Assembly (NCBI GenBank): GCA_017442085.1
Contig: JAFSAW010000009.1
Location: 1 to 60,238, forward strand
From: Oscillospiraceae bacterium
GTDB lineage: Bacteria > Bacillota > Clostridia > Oscillospirales > Ruminococcaceae
Direction of reading: 5' to 3'
Length of the DNA: 60,238 bases
Position numbers and translations under genes: made by a program. Positions 1 to 8,464 of this stretch are shown here, piece after piece (within the stretch, counting starts at the first letter, position 1; the number at the start of each line of letters is the position of its first letter). The notes under the pieces are model-generated. The model did not search any database and was not told the origin of the DNA. It saw only the letters and a program-made list of their open reading frames with translations.

Positions 1-488
1 AGAACACCGTGTGTACCACCAGCGTGGATGTAAGCTACACATGGACCTTCGTATCTTACGAAACGACGGATTTTGATGTTTTCGCCGATAACAAGAATTT
101 TTTCCTGGAGACCAGCTTCAACTGTGTTGCCGTCTGCCATTGTTTTTGTCATAAGTTCTTCAACTGTAGCTGGGTTTGTGTCAACAACAATTTTAGCAAG
201 GTCAGCAACGAATGTTTTAAACTGATCGTTTTTAGCAACGAAGTCTGTTTCAGAGTTAACTTCGATAACTACGCCAACTTTTGCTTCTTTATCAACTGTA
301 GCAAATACCATACCTTCAGCAGCAATTCTGCCTGCTTTTTTAGTTGCAGCAGCAAGGCCTTTTTCTCTGAGGTATTCGATTGCTTTTTCGAAATCGCCGT
401 TGGATTCTGTCAATGCTTTTTTGCAGTCCATCATGCCGCAGCCTGTGCGTTCACGAAGGTCTTTAACATCTTTAGCTGTAAATGCCAT
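1..488 (-). CDS. tsf: Elongation factor Ts (3' part missing)
   Basis: Guanine-nucleotide exchange factor that recycles EF-Tu during translation. The reverse-strand reading from the ATG at 486-488 begins MAFTAKDVKDLRERTGCGMM, the classic EF-Ts N-terminal UBA-like domain with the RxxTGxGMMDCKKAL core. It continues into the conserved TDFVAKN segment that contacts EF-Tu. A GGAGG site lies just upstream. The gene runs off the left window edge, so only about 162 residues are visible. It follows rpsB with a gap of 48 bases, the usual rpsB-tsf operon. Confidence 0.97.
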   Translation of the reverse strand, partial: MAFTAKDVKDLRERTGCGMMDCKKALTESNGDFEKAIEYLREKGLAAATKKAGRIAAEGMVFATVDKEAKVGVVIEVNSETDFVAKNDQFKTFVADLAKIVVDTNPATVEELMTKTMADGNTVEAGLQEKILVIGENIKIRRFVRYEGPCVAYIHAGGTHGV

Positions 489-536
489 TTTTTTGTCCTC
501 CAATTTTATAACTAGAAAATTAATAATTAGTTAAAA

Positions 537-1265
537 TTATTCTTCAACAACTTCTGCTTCTTCAGCAACTGGAGCTGTCTGTTCGCCCTGACGGCCTTCG
601 ATGATAGCGTCAGCCATAGCGCCGGAGATAAGTTTAACTGCTCTGATAGCGTCGTCGTTACCTGGGATTACGTAGTCAACTTCGTCTGGGTCACAGTTTG
701 TGTCAACGATAGCAACAACTGGGATACCAAGGTTTTTAGCTTCTGCTACAGCAATTTTTTCTTTACGTGTATCAACTACGAACATAGCTTTTGGCAATGT
801 TTCCATGTTTTTGATACCACCGATATTTTTTTCGAGTTTTTCGATTTCGAGTTCAAGTTTGATAACTTCTTTTTTAGGGAGAAGATCAAATGTGCCGTCT
901 TCTTTCATTTTGTTGAGCTGTTCAAGACGAGCAATTCTTGTTTTGATTGTACGGTAGTTTGTGAGCATACCACCAAGCCATCTTGCGTTAACAAAGTGCA
1001 TACCACATCTCTGTGCTTCTTCTTTGATAGCGTCCTGAGCCTGTTTCTTTGTACCTACGAAGAGAACTTCGCCGCCTTCTGCAGCAATTTCTTTGATGAA
1101 GTCGTATGCTTCGTCAAGTTTTTTTACTGTTTTCTGAAGGTCGATGATGTAGATACCGTTTCTTTCTGTGAAGATGTAACGAGCCATTTTTGGGTTCCAT
1201 CTTCTTGTCTGGTGACCGAAGTGTACACCTGCTTCAAGCAACTGTTTCATTGATACTGATGACAT
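537..1265 (-). CDS. rpsB: 30S ribosomal protein S2
   Basis: Small-subunit ribosomal protein. The protein begins [20 protein letters not shown], a near-invariant S2 N-terminus, and holds the conserved [20 protein letters not shown] and RWLGGMLTN segments; 242 residues is normal. The frame is open upstream to 1406, but the ATG at 1265 has a perfect GGAGG eight bases before it, and S2 proteins start here. The C-terminus is glutamate-rich (EEAEVVEE), as in many Firmicutes. It is cotranscribed with tsf and preceded by a structured leader. Confidence 0.98.
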   Translation of the reverse strand: MSSVSMKQLLEAGVHFGHQTRRWNPKMARYIFTERNGIYIIDLQKTVKKLDEAYDFIKEIAAEGGEVLFVGTKKQAQDAIKEEAQRCGMHFVNARWLGGMLTNYRTIKTRIARLEQLNKMKEDGTFDLLPKKEVIKLELEIEKLEKNIGGIKNMETLPKAMFVVDTRKEKIAVAEAKNLGIPVVAIVDTNCDPDEVDYVIPGNDDAIRAVKLISGAMADAIIEGRQGEQTAPVAEEAEVVEE

Positions 1266-1371
1266 AATTTTTTCCTCCAATTTGGTTGTTTTCCTCCGCT
1301 GTGTTTTGCTTGTTTTACAGCCTATGTCGTGAGACACACCAACTGTAAGGAACACAGCGTGCGTAATGCGC
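1266..1371 (-). promoter_or_regulatory. Structured rpsB 5' leader, likely autoregulatory
   Basis: The untranslated RNA between the predicted transcription start near 1371 and the rpsB start folds into one long interrupted stem. The outer arms are 1298-1305 with 1351-1358 (GCTGTGTT/AACACAGC), the middle arms 1315-1320 with 1343-1348, and the inner arms 1325-1328 with 1333-1336. Ribosomal protein operons are commonly controlled by binding of their own product to such leaders; that S2 does so here is inference. A second GGAGG lies between the stem and the real ribosome binding site. Confidence 0.6.
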
Positions 1372-1377
1372 CTAAAT

Positions 1378-1406
1378 ATATTACCACAACATATATATAA
1401 AGTCAA
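1378..1406 (-). promoter_or_regulatory. Sigma-A promoter of rpsB-tsf
   Basis: On the minus strand, TTGACT (1401-1406) is followed by exactly 17 bases and then TAATAT (1378-1383). This is close to consensus, as expected for a ribosomal protein operon. Confidence 0.8.
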
Positions 1407-1462
1407 GTGTCAATACACACTTTTTTACAAAAAAGTCAACTGTTTTTTAGACTTTCTGCATA

Positions 1463-1499
1463 AAAGAAAACACCTGCCATATTTAGCATAAGGCAGGTG
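1463..1499 (-). terminator. Terminator after the Nudix-GNAT gene
   Basis: Perfect 8-bp stem CACCTGCC/GGCAGGTG (1471-1478, 1492-1499). On the minus strand it is followed by a T-rich run (1463-1470). It lies just downstream of the stop at 1508. Confidence 0.85.
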
Positions 1500-1507
1500 A
1501 AAATTGT

Positions 1508-2362
1508 TTATTTTTTCTGATTTCTAAGCATACCAAGTCTGTTGTCCGCAAGATAGTCAAATCCGTTGCGGCTGTACAGTCTGTCGGCAGGTTTATTGGC
1601 AATAAGCATTACAAAAGCATTTTCATCAGTGTTTTCTTTAAACCATTCATCAATTCTTGCCATTATCATAGTGCCTATGCCGTTATTCTGATAATTTTTA
1701 TCAACCATAATATCGGTTACCGCATAGGAAACACCGCCGTCACCTATTATTCTGCCGCTTCCGATAAGTTTTTCGCCGTCATAAACAGATACTGCAAAAA
1801 GGCTGTTTTTCATGGCAATACGTGCTTTTTCAATGTCTTTTGCACCGCCAATGCCGGATGCAACACGCAAGGCGTTGTAATCTTCCGCTTTTGGTGCTTC
1901 GTTTACAAAAACAAATTTATCAATATCAAAACCGTTAAGCTTTTTCCAGCATATATCAAGTGCCCAGTTCTGCATTGGAGAAAACATTCTGCCCCGCAGT
2001 TCTTCGTAACCAAGCCACATAAGCGTATGGTCTTTTTCAACAGTAAATCTGCTTTCCATCTTGACAAGCTGGCCAAGATAATATGTCTGTACGGGATGAA
2101 AATATCCTATGCGTTTATGATAGGTATAATGCTCTGCCGAACATATTTTCTCATCAATTTTTATACTGTAGCCTATTTCTTCACCGCATTCTCTTTTTAT
2201 ACATTCTTCAGCTGTTTCATTTCCTTCAAAACCGCCGCCAAGAAAGAAAAAGCCCTTTGGTGTTTTTACAACTGCAAACCTGCCTTCATTATAGCAGATG
2301 AGATATGCTCCCGCCCTGTCGGTGTAGTTTGTTTTTAGTTTTTCCCCAAATATTTTATGCAT
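1508..2362 (-). CDS. Nudix hydrolase - GNAT acetyltransferase fusion
   Basis: A two-domain cytoplasmic protein of 284 residues. Residues about 15-150 are a Nudix hydrolase with an intact Nudix box at 43-65 (Gx5Ex7RExxEExG, catalytic R57-E58 and E61-E62), which hydrolyses nucleoside diphosphate-linked substrates. Residues about 160-284 are a GNAT N-acetyltransferase with the acetyl-CoA loop QNNGIG (225-230). The substrate of neither half can be read from sequence. The gene stands alone between its own promoter and terminator. The ATG at 2362 is preceded by AAGGGG. Confidence 0.9.
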   Translation of the reverse strand: MHKIFGEKLKTNYTDRAGAYLICYNEGRFAVVKTPKGFFFLGGGFEGNETAEECIKRECGEEIGYSIKIDEKICSAEHYTYHKRIGYFHPVQTYYLGQLVKMESRFTVEKDHTLMWLGYEELRGRMFSPMQNWALDICWKKLNGFDIDKFVFVNEAPKAEDYNALRVASGIGGAKDIEKARIAMKNSLFAVSVYDGEKLIGSGRIIGDGGVSYAVTDIMVDKNYQNNGIGTMIMARIDEWFKENTDENAFVMLIANKPADRLYSRNGFDYLADNRLGMLRNQKK

Positions 2363-2410
2363 AAGGATTTCCCCTTTGACAATACTTTATCTTCATATTT
2401 CTGTTACTAC

Positions 2411-2439
2411 AGTATATCACTAAAATATTAAAATGTACA
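2411..2439 (-). promoter_or_regulatory. Probable promoter of the Nudix-GNAT gene
   Basis: Minus strand TGTACA (2434-2439), 17-base spacer, TATACT (2411-2416). The -10 is good and the -35 is weak. Confidence 0.5.
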
Positions 2440-2440
2440 T

Positions 2441-2467
2441 AAAAAAGACGGTCATCTGACCGTCTTT
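2441..2467 (-). terminator. Terminator after brnQ
   Basis: Eleven-base arms AAAGACGGTCA (2444-2454) and TGACCGTCTTT (2457-2467), followed by a T run on the minus strand (2441-2446). Confidence 0.85.
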
Positions 2468-2528
2468 AAGCCACATTATGTAATTTTCATATTATAATAC
2501 GTCTGTAAATGATTACTTCCGATGCTCT

Positions 2529-3827
2529 TTAAGAAGATTTTTTCACCTTTCCCAAAACCAAACTAAGAATAAAGGCGGCCACAGTCACACCCAGCCAGCC
2601 AAAGCCCTGTGCATAAAGCGGCAGCTTGCTGCACACTGTACTGATTGCACCAAGTGGAACAATACCTTCAAGAGCATATATAACACTGATAACTGCTGTT
2701 GCACCAATTGTTACAGGATATATAAACGGATTTTTAATTTTATCGTCAAACAAGCCCATAATGATAATAACACTTACCGACGGATAAATTGCATTGAGAA
2801 TAGGCACTGATATATTGAGAATTGTTGTAAGACCATAGTTGCATACAACAAGTGAAAACAGTGTTACAATCCACACCATACTTTTATATGTTGCACGGGT
2901 AAGTTTTGAGAAATATTCAGAAACCGATGTTATAAGGCCTACACAGGTTGTAAGACATGCAAGCGCAAAGATTGCAGCAAGAATAATTGCACCCAAATCA
3001 CCAAACAGCTGATAAACAATCTGACGCAGAGCAACTGCACCATTTGCGCCCATTTCGTAAACACCGCTGGACTGCATACCCATATATGTAAGCATAAGGT
3101 AGATAAGCGCAAGGATAACACCTGCAAGAAGACCCGCAATTGACGAATATCTTAAAGAATCTTTTTTTCTGTAAATGCCAAGGTTTTCAAAAGATTTTGC
3201 AACAACAGATGCAAAAACAAGACCTGCAATAGCATCCATTGTAAGATAACCTTCGCTGAAACCTTTAAAGAACGGGGCTTCTGCATAGGCAGGCTGTGCC
3301 ACAGCAACCGCTTTATCACCCATAAACACAAATGCACCAAACACAAACACTATCATAACGATGAGAAGCGGTGTAAGAATTGTGCCAAGGCGGTCTACCA
3401 GTTTATTTGGATTAAGGGAAAGCCATGCAGACAATGCAAAAAACACAACAGAATAAGCTACCATAAGCACAAGTGTGTTGCTGTCTTCTGACAAGTATGG
3501 AGCAATTGACATTTCAAAAGGAACACTTGCAGCACGCGGAATTGCAAGGCCCGGACCAATTGCAAGATAAAGCAACGTTGTAAATACCAAAGCAAATTTT
3601 TTACCTACACGTTTTGTAAGGTTGTCCATACTGCCTGTTTTAACAACTACAATAACAGCCAGTACAGGAAGAACCACCGCAGTAATTAAAAAACCTATGA
3701 CGGACGGCAGGGTCTGGTTCCCTGCATTTTGTCCCAAAAACGGAGGAAAAATCAGGTTACCAGCTCCAAAGAACATTGAAAAAAGCATAAAGCCGACAAA
3801 TAAAATTTTGTCCTTTTCTAATTTCAT
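2529..3827 (-). CDS. brnQ: Branched-chain amino acid carrier BrnQ
   Basis: Cation-coupled importer of leucine, isoleucine and valine in the cytoplasmic membrane (LIVCS family). The 432-residue protein is almost wholly hydrophobic with about 12 membrane segments. It carries the family N-terminal signature FGAGNLIFPPFLGQ soon after the first helix. Length is typical. The ATG at 3827 follows AAGGAGG at ideal spacing. It is flanked by its own promoter and terminator, so it is a single-gene unit; I see no T-box or leucine leader upstream. Confidence 0.93.
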   Translation of the reverse strand: MKLEKDKILFVGFMLFSMFFGAGNLIFPPFLGQNAGNQTLPSVIGFLITAVVLPVLAVIVVVKTGSMDNLTKRVGKKFALVFTTLLYLAIGPGLAIPRAASVPFEMSIAPYLSEDSNTLVLMVAYSVVFFALSAWLSLNPNKLVDRLGTILTPLLIVMIVFVFGAFVFMGDKAVAVAQPAYAEAPFFKGFSEGYLTMDAIAGLVFASVVAKSFENLGIYRKKDSLRYSSIAGLLAGVILALIYLMLTYMGMQSSGVYEMGANGAVALRQIVYQLFGDLGAIILAAIFALACLTTCVGLITSVSEYFSKLTRATYKSMVWIVTLFSLVVCNYGLTTILNISVPILNAIYPSVSVIIIMGLFDDKIKNPFIYPVTIGATAVISVIYALEGIVPLGAISTVCSKLPLYAQGFGWLGVTVAAFILSLVLGKVKKSS

Positions 3828-3859
3828 TTGTATTCCTCCTTATAAAAAATTATAGAATC

Positions 3860-3888
3860 AGTATAACATAAATTTATTCTTATGTAAA
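3860..3888 (-). promoter_or_regulatory. Sigma-A promoter of brnQ
   Basis: Minus strand TTTACA (3883-3888), 17-base spacer, TATACT (3860-3865); five of six bases match consensus in each box. Confidence 0.7.
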
Positions 3889-3930
3889 TTAAGTTTTGGT
3901 TGCAATTGTATGACTTTTTCTTGCAAAAAC

Positions 3931-3967
3931 AAAAAAATGCACAGTTTTAATATATTTCTGTGCATTT
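3931..3967 (-). terminator. Terminator at the end of the sigE-sigG-ylmC unit
   Basis: Arms AAATGCACAG (3935-3944) and CTGTGCATTT (3958-3967), followed on the minus strand by a T run (3931-3937). It lies just after the ylmC stop. Confidence 0.8.
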
Positions 3968-3978
3968 CAGTATAAATT

Positions 3979-4260
3979 TTAATCAAATTTCAAAGCAAAA
4001 CCGGAACGTTTTGTTTTTTTATCAGTTTCGCATTTGTTTACAAGTACAACATCCTGACCTATTTTAACAACATTTTCCCAGGGTATCTTTACATCTTCTC
4101 CCCTGCCCAGCAAACCAAAAAATTTAGGTCTGCCAAAAATGACAAGATTTTTTACAAGTGCATTTTCACTGCAGAATTCTATATCATCCACTCTGCCTAT
4201 ATTCTGCCCGTTTGCAATGCTTATGACATCCTTCTGACACAATAACGCTAAGGATATCAA
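3979..4260 (-). CDS. ylmC: YlmC/YmxH-family PRC-barrel sporulation protein
   Basis: Small protein of 93 residues with a PRC-barrel fold. The N-terminal segment KDVISIANGQNIGRVDDI matches the YlmC/YmxH pattern (xEVINxxdGxrLGxvsDi), and IPWENVVKIGQDVVLV is the usual C-terminal strand pair. Its biochemical role is unknown; in bacilli and clostridia it sits beside sigE-sigG, as here. The start is a TTG at 4260 behind GGGGTGGT; no ATG in frame fits the alignment. Confidence 0.85.
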   Translation of the reverse strand: MISLALLCQKDVISIANGQNIGRVDDIEFCSENALVKNLVIFGRPKFFGLLGRGEDVKIPWENVVKIGQDVVLVNKCETDKKTKRSGFALKFD

Positions 4261-4312
4261 AATACCACCCCTGTAATAATATATTCCGTGCAGAATTATT
4301 TTGTTACATAAT

Positions 4313-5089
4313 TTATGCTTCCAGCTGCTGTTTTATATATCCTATAACAGTTTTTTCAATACGCGAAACCTGTGCCTGGCTTATTCCTATCTCCTTTGCA
4401 ACTTCCGTCTGGGTTTTGCCTTTTATAAATCTTAAATTCATTATATGCTTTTCTCTTTTTTTAAGATTATGCAAAGTATCCTGCATTATAATTTTTGACC
4501 ATATCGCTTCTTCAAAATTATCACAGGAAATCTGGTCCAGAAGATAAACATCGCTGGAATCGTCATTGTAAAGCGGTTCATACAGTGATATGGACGGAGA
4601 CAGTGCTTCCAATGCTCTGCTTATCTGAAAACTTGAACAGTTAAGCTCATCTGCTATTTCCTGAACTGTGGGTTCATTGCCGCTGCTGTCAGTAAGTCTT
4701 TCTTTTGTTGATATGGCCTTATATGCCAGATCTTTTATTGAACGGCTTACTTTAAGCGGCTGATTATCTCTGATAAACCGTTTTATCTCTCCCAATATCA
4801 TAACAACACCATAAGTGGAGAACTGAATATTAAGGGATGTATCAAAATTATTAAGTGCTTTTATAAGGCCGATACACCCAACCTGAAACAAATCATCAAA
4901 ATCAACATTTTTATATCTGAACCGCTGAATTATACTGAGAACAAGCTTAAGATTGCCAAGCACCAGCATGTCTTTTGCCTTTTGGTCTCCGTTTTTCATT
5001 TTCATTATAAGACAGTTTCGTTCTTCTTCGTTAAGTTCCGGCAGGTTTGCTGTATCAAAACCGGATATTTCAACCTTTTTATAATACAT
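4313..5089 (-). CDS. sigG: Forespore-specific sigma factor SigG
   Basis: Late forespore RNA polymerase sigma factor that switches on germination receptor, SASP and other spore genes. The 258 residues hold region 2 (LFQVGCIGLIKALNNFD, then FSTYGVVMILGEIKRFIRD), region 3 and a C-terminal helix-turn-helix (EVAKEIGISQAQVSRIE). The N-terminal YKKVEISGFDTANLPEL is characteristic of SigG rather than SigF. It lies 81 bases downstream of sigE, the standard order. I could not pick out a SigF-type promoter in that gap. Confidence 0.96.
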   Translation of the reverse strand: MYYKKVEISGFDTANLPELNEEERNCLIMKMKNGDQKAKDMLVLGNLKLVLSIIQRFRYKNVDFDDLFQVGCIGLIKALNNFDTSLNIQFSTYGVVMILGEIKRFIRDNQPLKVSRSIKDLAYKAISTKERLTDSSGNEPTVQEIADELNCSSFQISRALEALSPSISLYEPLYNDDSSDVYLLDQISCDNFEEAIWSKIIMQDTLHNLKKREKHIMNLRFIKGKTQTEVAKEIGISQAQVSRIEKTVIGYIKQQLEA

Positions 5090-5170
5090 AATAATTACAC
5101 CTCATAACCTTAAAGCTACAAGGTAATTATTTGCATTTTGCACCCTTTTATAATTGGATATTTTTATCTG

Positions 5171-5869
5171 TTATACAATTTTTTCTATTTCCTTTTTAAG
5201 TTTTTTAAATATCCTTTTTTCAAGACGGGATATGTATGACTGTGATATTCCAATTTCATCTGCCACTTCCTTCTGTGTTTTTTCCGGCACGCCGTTAAGT
5301 CCGAACCGCATAAGAATTATTTCTTTCTCTCTTTTGGGCAAAGTCTGTATCGACTGCCACAGAATTTGTTTTTCACTTTCCTGCTCTATATTTTTGCTTA
5401 CTTCATATTCGTCCGTAAACAAAATATCAATCAGGTTAAGTTCGTTGCCGTCACTGTCCACACTTAGGGCATCATCTATACTTATATCAGCATTTTTATT
5501 GCTTTGTTTGCGCAGATACATTAAAATTTCGTTTTCCACACACCTTGATGCATAGGTGGCAAACTTGATATTTTTCGATGGTTTAAAAGAATTTACGGCC
5601 TTTATAAGCCCAAGGCTGCCTATGGAAGTAAGGTCTTCGATGCTGACAGTGCTGTTTTCAAACTTTTTGGCTATATATATCACAAGGCGCAGATTGTGCA
5701 CTATCATTTTTTCCCGTGCCGCTTTGTCCCCTTCTTCCAGACCTTTAAATGCCGCCTGTTCTTCCGCATCACTCAAAGGCGGCGGCAATGTCTGCGGGCC
5801 ATTGATATACCACACTATTTTTGAATTAATTTTCAGTTTTAACAACAGTTTTTTCAAATTAAAGTCCAT
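5171..5869 (-). CDS. sigE: Mother-cell sigma factor SigE precursor
   Basis: Early mother-cell sigma factor, made as inactive pro-SigE and processed by SpoIIGA. A basic N-terminal stretch of about 20 residues (MDFNLKKLLLKLKINSK) precedes WYINGPQTLPPPLSDAEEQ, which lines up with the known cleavage zone of pro-SigE. Region 2 (IEDLTSIGSLGLIKAVNSF, then FATYASRCVENEILMYLR) and the C-terminal helix-turn-helix (VADEIGISQSYISRLE) are intact. Its start lies ten bases after the spoIIGA stop, behind GGAG. Confidence 0.97.
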   Translation of the reverse strand: MDFNLKKLLLKLKINSKIVWYINGPQTLPPPLSDAEEQAAFKGLEEGDKAAREKMIVHNLRLVIYIAKKFENSTVSIEDLTSIGSLGLIKAVNSFKPSKNIKFATYASRCVENEILMYLRKQSNKNADISIDDALSVDSDGNELNLIDILFTDEYEVSKNIEQESEKQILWQSIQTLPKREKEIILMRFGLNGVPEKTQKEVADEIGISQSYISRLEKRIFKKLKKEIEKIV

Positions 5870-5878
5870 ATGTTCTCC

Positions 5879-6721
5879 TTATATCTGTTTTTTTATGTCT
5901 GTTCCAAAAATTGCAGTTATATTTTCTCCAAAACCGTTATCCACAAATGCAACCAGAATATTTCTTATTTCTTTTTGTTCCAGTTTTATTTTCTCCGCTT
6001 TAAGTGCAGGCATCATCCCGTCACCCGAAATTGTATTGAAAAAAACCGGAACAAAATTTGTTTTTATATCTGTATATTCTTCTTTTAAAAACTTATAAAT
6101 GTCTGTATTCAGCTTTTCAGGCAATTTATCCCTTACATTTTCAAAACTTATAAGCAAAACATCTTTATTGGATACTATATCTTTTATCTTCAAACCGCTG
6201 TCATAAAAAGCATTGATATTTTCAAGGCTGAAATCTTTAAACTCCACATTCATCATATACATTTTATCGGCAGAAAACTGTTCTTTCAGTGCTGAAAAAC
6301 CAACAGCAGCCGCATAAATAAAAACCGATGCTGTTACCAGTATCAACGGATTAATATCCATATAATAAAACATATTATTACTGTATATCATTCGGCTTTT
6401 TACCGACAATGCCATCACCGCACCTGTAACCATAATATTCAGCCCTGCAAAACACACTGTCTGTATAAAATAACCTTTGATTTTTCCCTGCCAATAAGCC
6501 ATTAATGAACACAGCAGCAGCGATGTCACCTTAACTGCAGTATCAACAAAAAAACTGTTGCTTTGCACAAATATATACAAACAAAAAAACGCCCCTATGG
6601 CTGACGAAACCACCACTCTGCTTCTGCTGTAGGTATATCCCGAAACAATCGCCGCCGAAATCAATGTAAAATATGTAATAACAAAGTTTACAATAATCAA
6701 AACGTCAATATAGATAATCAA
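5879..6721 (-). CDS. spoIIGA: Pro-sigma-E processing protease SpoIIGA
   Basis: Membrane aspartic protease that cleaves pro-SigE after a signal from the forespore. The first 145 residues form about five membrane helices. The C-terminal domain holds the aspartic protease-like motif YDSG with D174, next to conserved hydrophobic strands. Length (280) is slightly below the Bacillus protein. The start is a TTG at 6721 behind GGCGGTGATG, with a stop codon immediately before it in frame, so no longer start is possible. sigE follows directly. Confidence 0.95.
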   Translation of the reverse strand: MIIYIDVLIIVNFVITYFTLISAAIVSGYTYSRSRVVVSSAIGAFFCLYIFVQSNSFFVDTAVKVTSLLLCSLMAYWQGKIKGYFIQTVCFAGLNIMVTGAVMALSVKSRMIYSNNMFYYMDINPLILVTASVFIYAAAVGFSALKEQFSADKMYMMNVEFKDFSLENINAFYDSGLKIKDIVSNKDVLLISFENVRDKLPEKLNTDIYKFLKEEYTDIKTNFVPVFFNTISGDGMMPALKAEKIKLEQKEIRNILVAFVDNGFGENITAIFGTDIKKQI

Positions 6722-6742
6722 TCACATCACCGCCTGATTTAT

Positions 6743-6773
6743 CTTATACCAAATGCAGTAAAAAATATGTCAC
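6743..6773 (-). promoter_or_regulatory. Possible spoIIGA-sigE promoter with long spacer
   Basis: Minus strand GTGACA (6768-6773), 19-base spacer, TATAAG (6743-6748). The Bacillus spoIIG promoter also has an overlong spacer and needs Spo0A; I see no clear TGTCGAA 0A box here, so the assignment is tentative. Confidence 0.35.
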
Positions 6774-6781
6774 ATAAATAC

Positions 6782-6803
6782 AGCTGCAGAAAAATCTGCA
6801 GCT
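6782..6803 (-). terminator. Hairpin after gerC, probable terminator
   Basis: Arms AGCTGCAGA (6782-6790) and TCTGCAGCT (6795-6803) just after the gerC stop. The T run that follows on the minus strand is poor. Confidence 0.5.
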
Positions 6804-6807
6804 ATAG

Positions 6808-7662
6808 TTACATTACATTTACATTTATTTTAACATCCTCATATTTTCCTGCCTGTCTGTACCACAGCAAATCAAATCTGTCTGTTATTATTTTATCCTC
6901 AAGTAAAGTTTTTGTCTGATATTCAATATCCTTTTCAAGCTGACTGCATACATACTCTTTCGTTTTTCTGTCTGACGGCATTCCTTTATAACTTTTCAGT
7001 ATCGCCGTAATATTTATATTAAGTTCAGCATTTTGTATACAGTAAAATGTATTTATTTTATCAAGCTGGGCCATTATGGTTGTTTTATCACTGATTATTG
7101 TATATATTCCGTCATTCTCTGTATTATTTACAATATCAAAAACAAAACTCTGTGACGGATTAAGCTGTCTGTACACTTTATTTTCAACAATAAGTTTTTT
7201 CTCATCCGACGACATATTTTCTATTACCGCATCTACACCGATATTGCTGAAGCTGTAATTGTATATGGGATAACCGTTTTTATCTATTTTCTCATATTCT
7301 TCTGCATCAAGTCCGGTATCACCTTCGATGATTACCATATCCAGTGCAAATCTATTGTCGGTGAGGGCATAAAAAATTTTATCTACCCCTTCAGCTATTA
7401 TATCCTCGCTTACAACCGCATATCTGCAAAGCTTAAGGCTGTAATCGTTTTGTGAGAGTATTTCTGTCAGTGTACTTTTTAATCCCTGATTATATCTTTC
7501 TTCTTTTAGATAATCAGGCTTATCACCTGTAAAATCGTAATAATATACAGCCACAGCCTCTTTATCCGCAACAACAGTACTTACAATTCTTTTTTCTCCG
7601 TATTCACGGCACCCTGTCAGCATACAGCACACCAGCAGCAACAACAGTTTAATTTTTTTCAA
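6808..7662 (-). CDS. Ger(x)C-family germination lipoprotein, short
   Basis: C subunit of a GerA-type nutrient germinant receptor, anchored by lipid on the outer face of the spore inner membrane. A lipoprotein signal with lipobox LTGC (lipidated C18) opens the protein; the remainder fits the GerAC layout of mixed sheets and helices. At 284 residues it is about 80-100 shorter than usual. I place the start at the TTG at 7662, eight bases after GGAG; the earlier TTG at 7680 lies upstream of that site. It overlaps the end of gerB by 14 bases. Confidence 0.8.
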   Translation of the reverse strand: MKKIKLLLLLVCCMLTGCREYGEKRIVSTVVADKEAVAVYYYDFTGDKPDYLKEERYNQGLKSTLTEILSQNDYSLKLCRYAVVSEDIIAEGVDKIFYALTDNRFALDMVIIEGDTGLDAEEYEKIDKNGYPIYNYSFSNIGVDAVIENMSSDEKKLIVENKVYRQLNPSQSFVFDIVNNTENDGIYTIISDKTTIMAQLDKINTFYCIQNAELNINITAILKSYKGMPSDRKTKEYVCSQLEKDIEYQTKTLLEDKIITDRFDLLWYRQAGKYEDVKINVNVM

Positions 7663-8464
7663 CAGCTTTCTCCTTATCAATAAGTTTTATTACAGCAAGT
7701 ACATACAGCATTATTGCACCAAAATAATTGACGGTAAACATAACCGCAAAAAAGTAATCATACCGTTTTACAACTTCACCGGAAAATATCTGAACAAGAG
7801 CCTGTAAAGGTGATAAGCTGTACAGCAAATTTCCTTTTATACATAACCCCTGCAGCAAGGTAATGCCCGTAAAAGCAAATAAAACTGCAAGCAAAAAGTT
7901 TTTCTGCATATATACTCTGTCCTTTTTATCCGCCGCAAATACTGCTATGGTAAAAACATCAAAAAATACTGATGCTGTATCTAAACAATCATTATTTATG
8001 CTGTACAAGGAATATATATTTGCTGCATTCAGTCTGCCAGCAGACATAATTATCAAGGCAAAAATCATCAGTATATTTGATATCAGAAAAAAATCATAAA
8101 TCGGTGCTGCAGCTGTGTTTTTATATACAATCAATAAAGCAGCCACTGTTATCGTCAGCAAGATTATGCCCGCAGACCCAGACCCGTAAAATGTCTGATA
8201 ATACTGCACATATCTGTAAACCATATATACAAGTCTGAAAAATATCATCGACAGTGCAATATATCTGAAAATATTTATTTTAAAATTTATAATATTGATA
8301 ATCAATGCCAGCAGAAAACTTATCAAACACGAAATGACAATGCCACAGATTCTCTCTTTAGGAAACACTGCTGTATCGGGTTCTGACATCATAAACTGTG
8401 TAAATGCGCTGCAGAAGGCAAGCATTGTTATACCAGAATTATATTTATTGTATTCTTTTATCAT
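7649..8464 (-). CDS. GerB-family germination permease, short
   Basis: B subunit of the germinant receptor, an APC-superfamily membrane protein thought to bind the nutrient. The 271 residues are hydrophobic with roughly eight predicted membrane helices, against about 365 residues and ten helices in standard GerAB proteins. Identity to the family is weak by eye, so the call leans on position between gerA and gerC, topology and overlaps (20 bases with gerA, 14 with gerC). It begins at an ATG inside the gerA tail. Confidence 0.72.
   Translation of the reverse strand: MIKEYNKYNSGITMLAFCSAFTQFMMSEPDTAVFPKERICGIVISCLISFLLALIINIINFKINIFRYIALSMIFFRLVYMVYRYVQYYQTFYGSGSAGIILLTITVAALLIVYKNTAAAPIYDFFLISNILMIFALIIMSAGRLNAANIYSLYSINNDCLDTASVFFDVFTIAVFAADKKDRVYMQKNFLLAVLFAFTGITLLQGLCIKGNLLYSLSPLQALVQIFSGEVVKRYDYFFAVMFTVNYFGAIMLYVLAVIKLIDKEKAVEKN

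Noticed and set aside
1266..1406. 47-residue N-terminal extension of ribosomal protein S2
   Set aside because: It covers the promoter spacer and leader stem, and S2 proteins begin at [17 protein letters not shown] sequence behind the GGAGG at 1273-1278.
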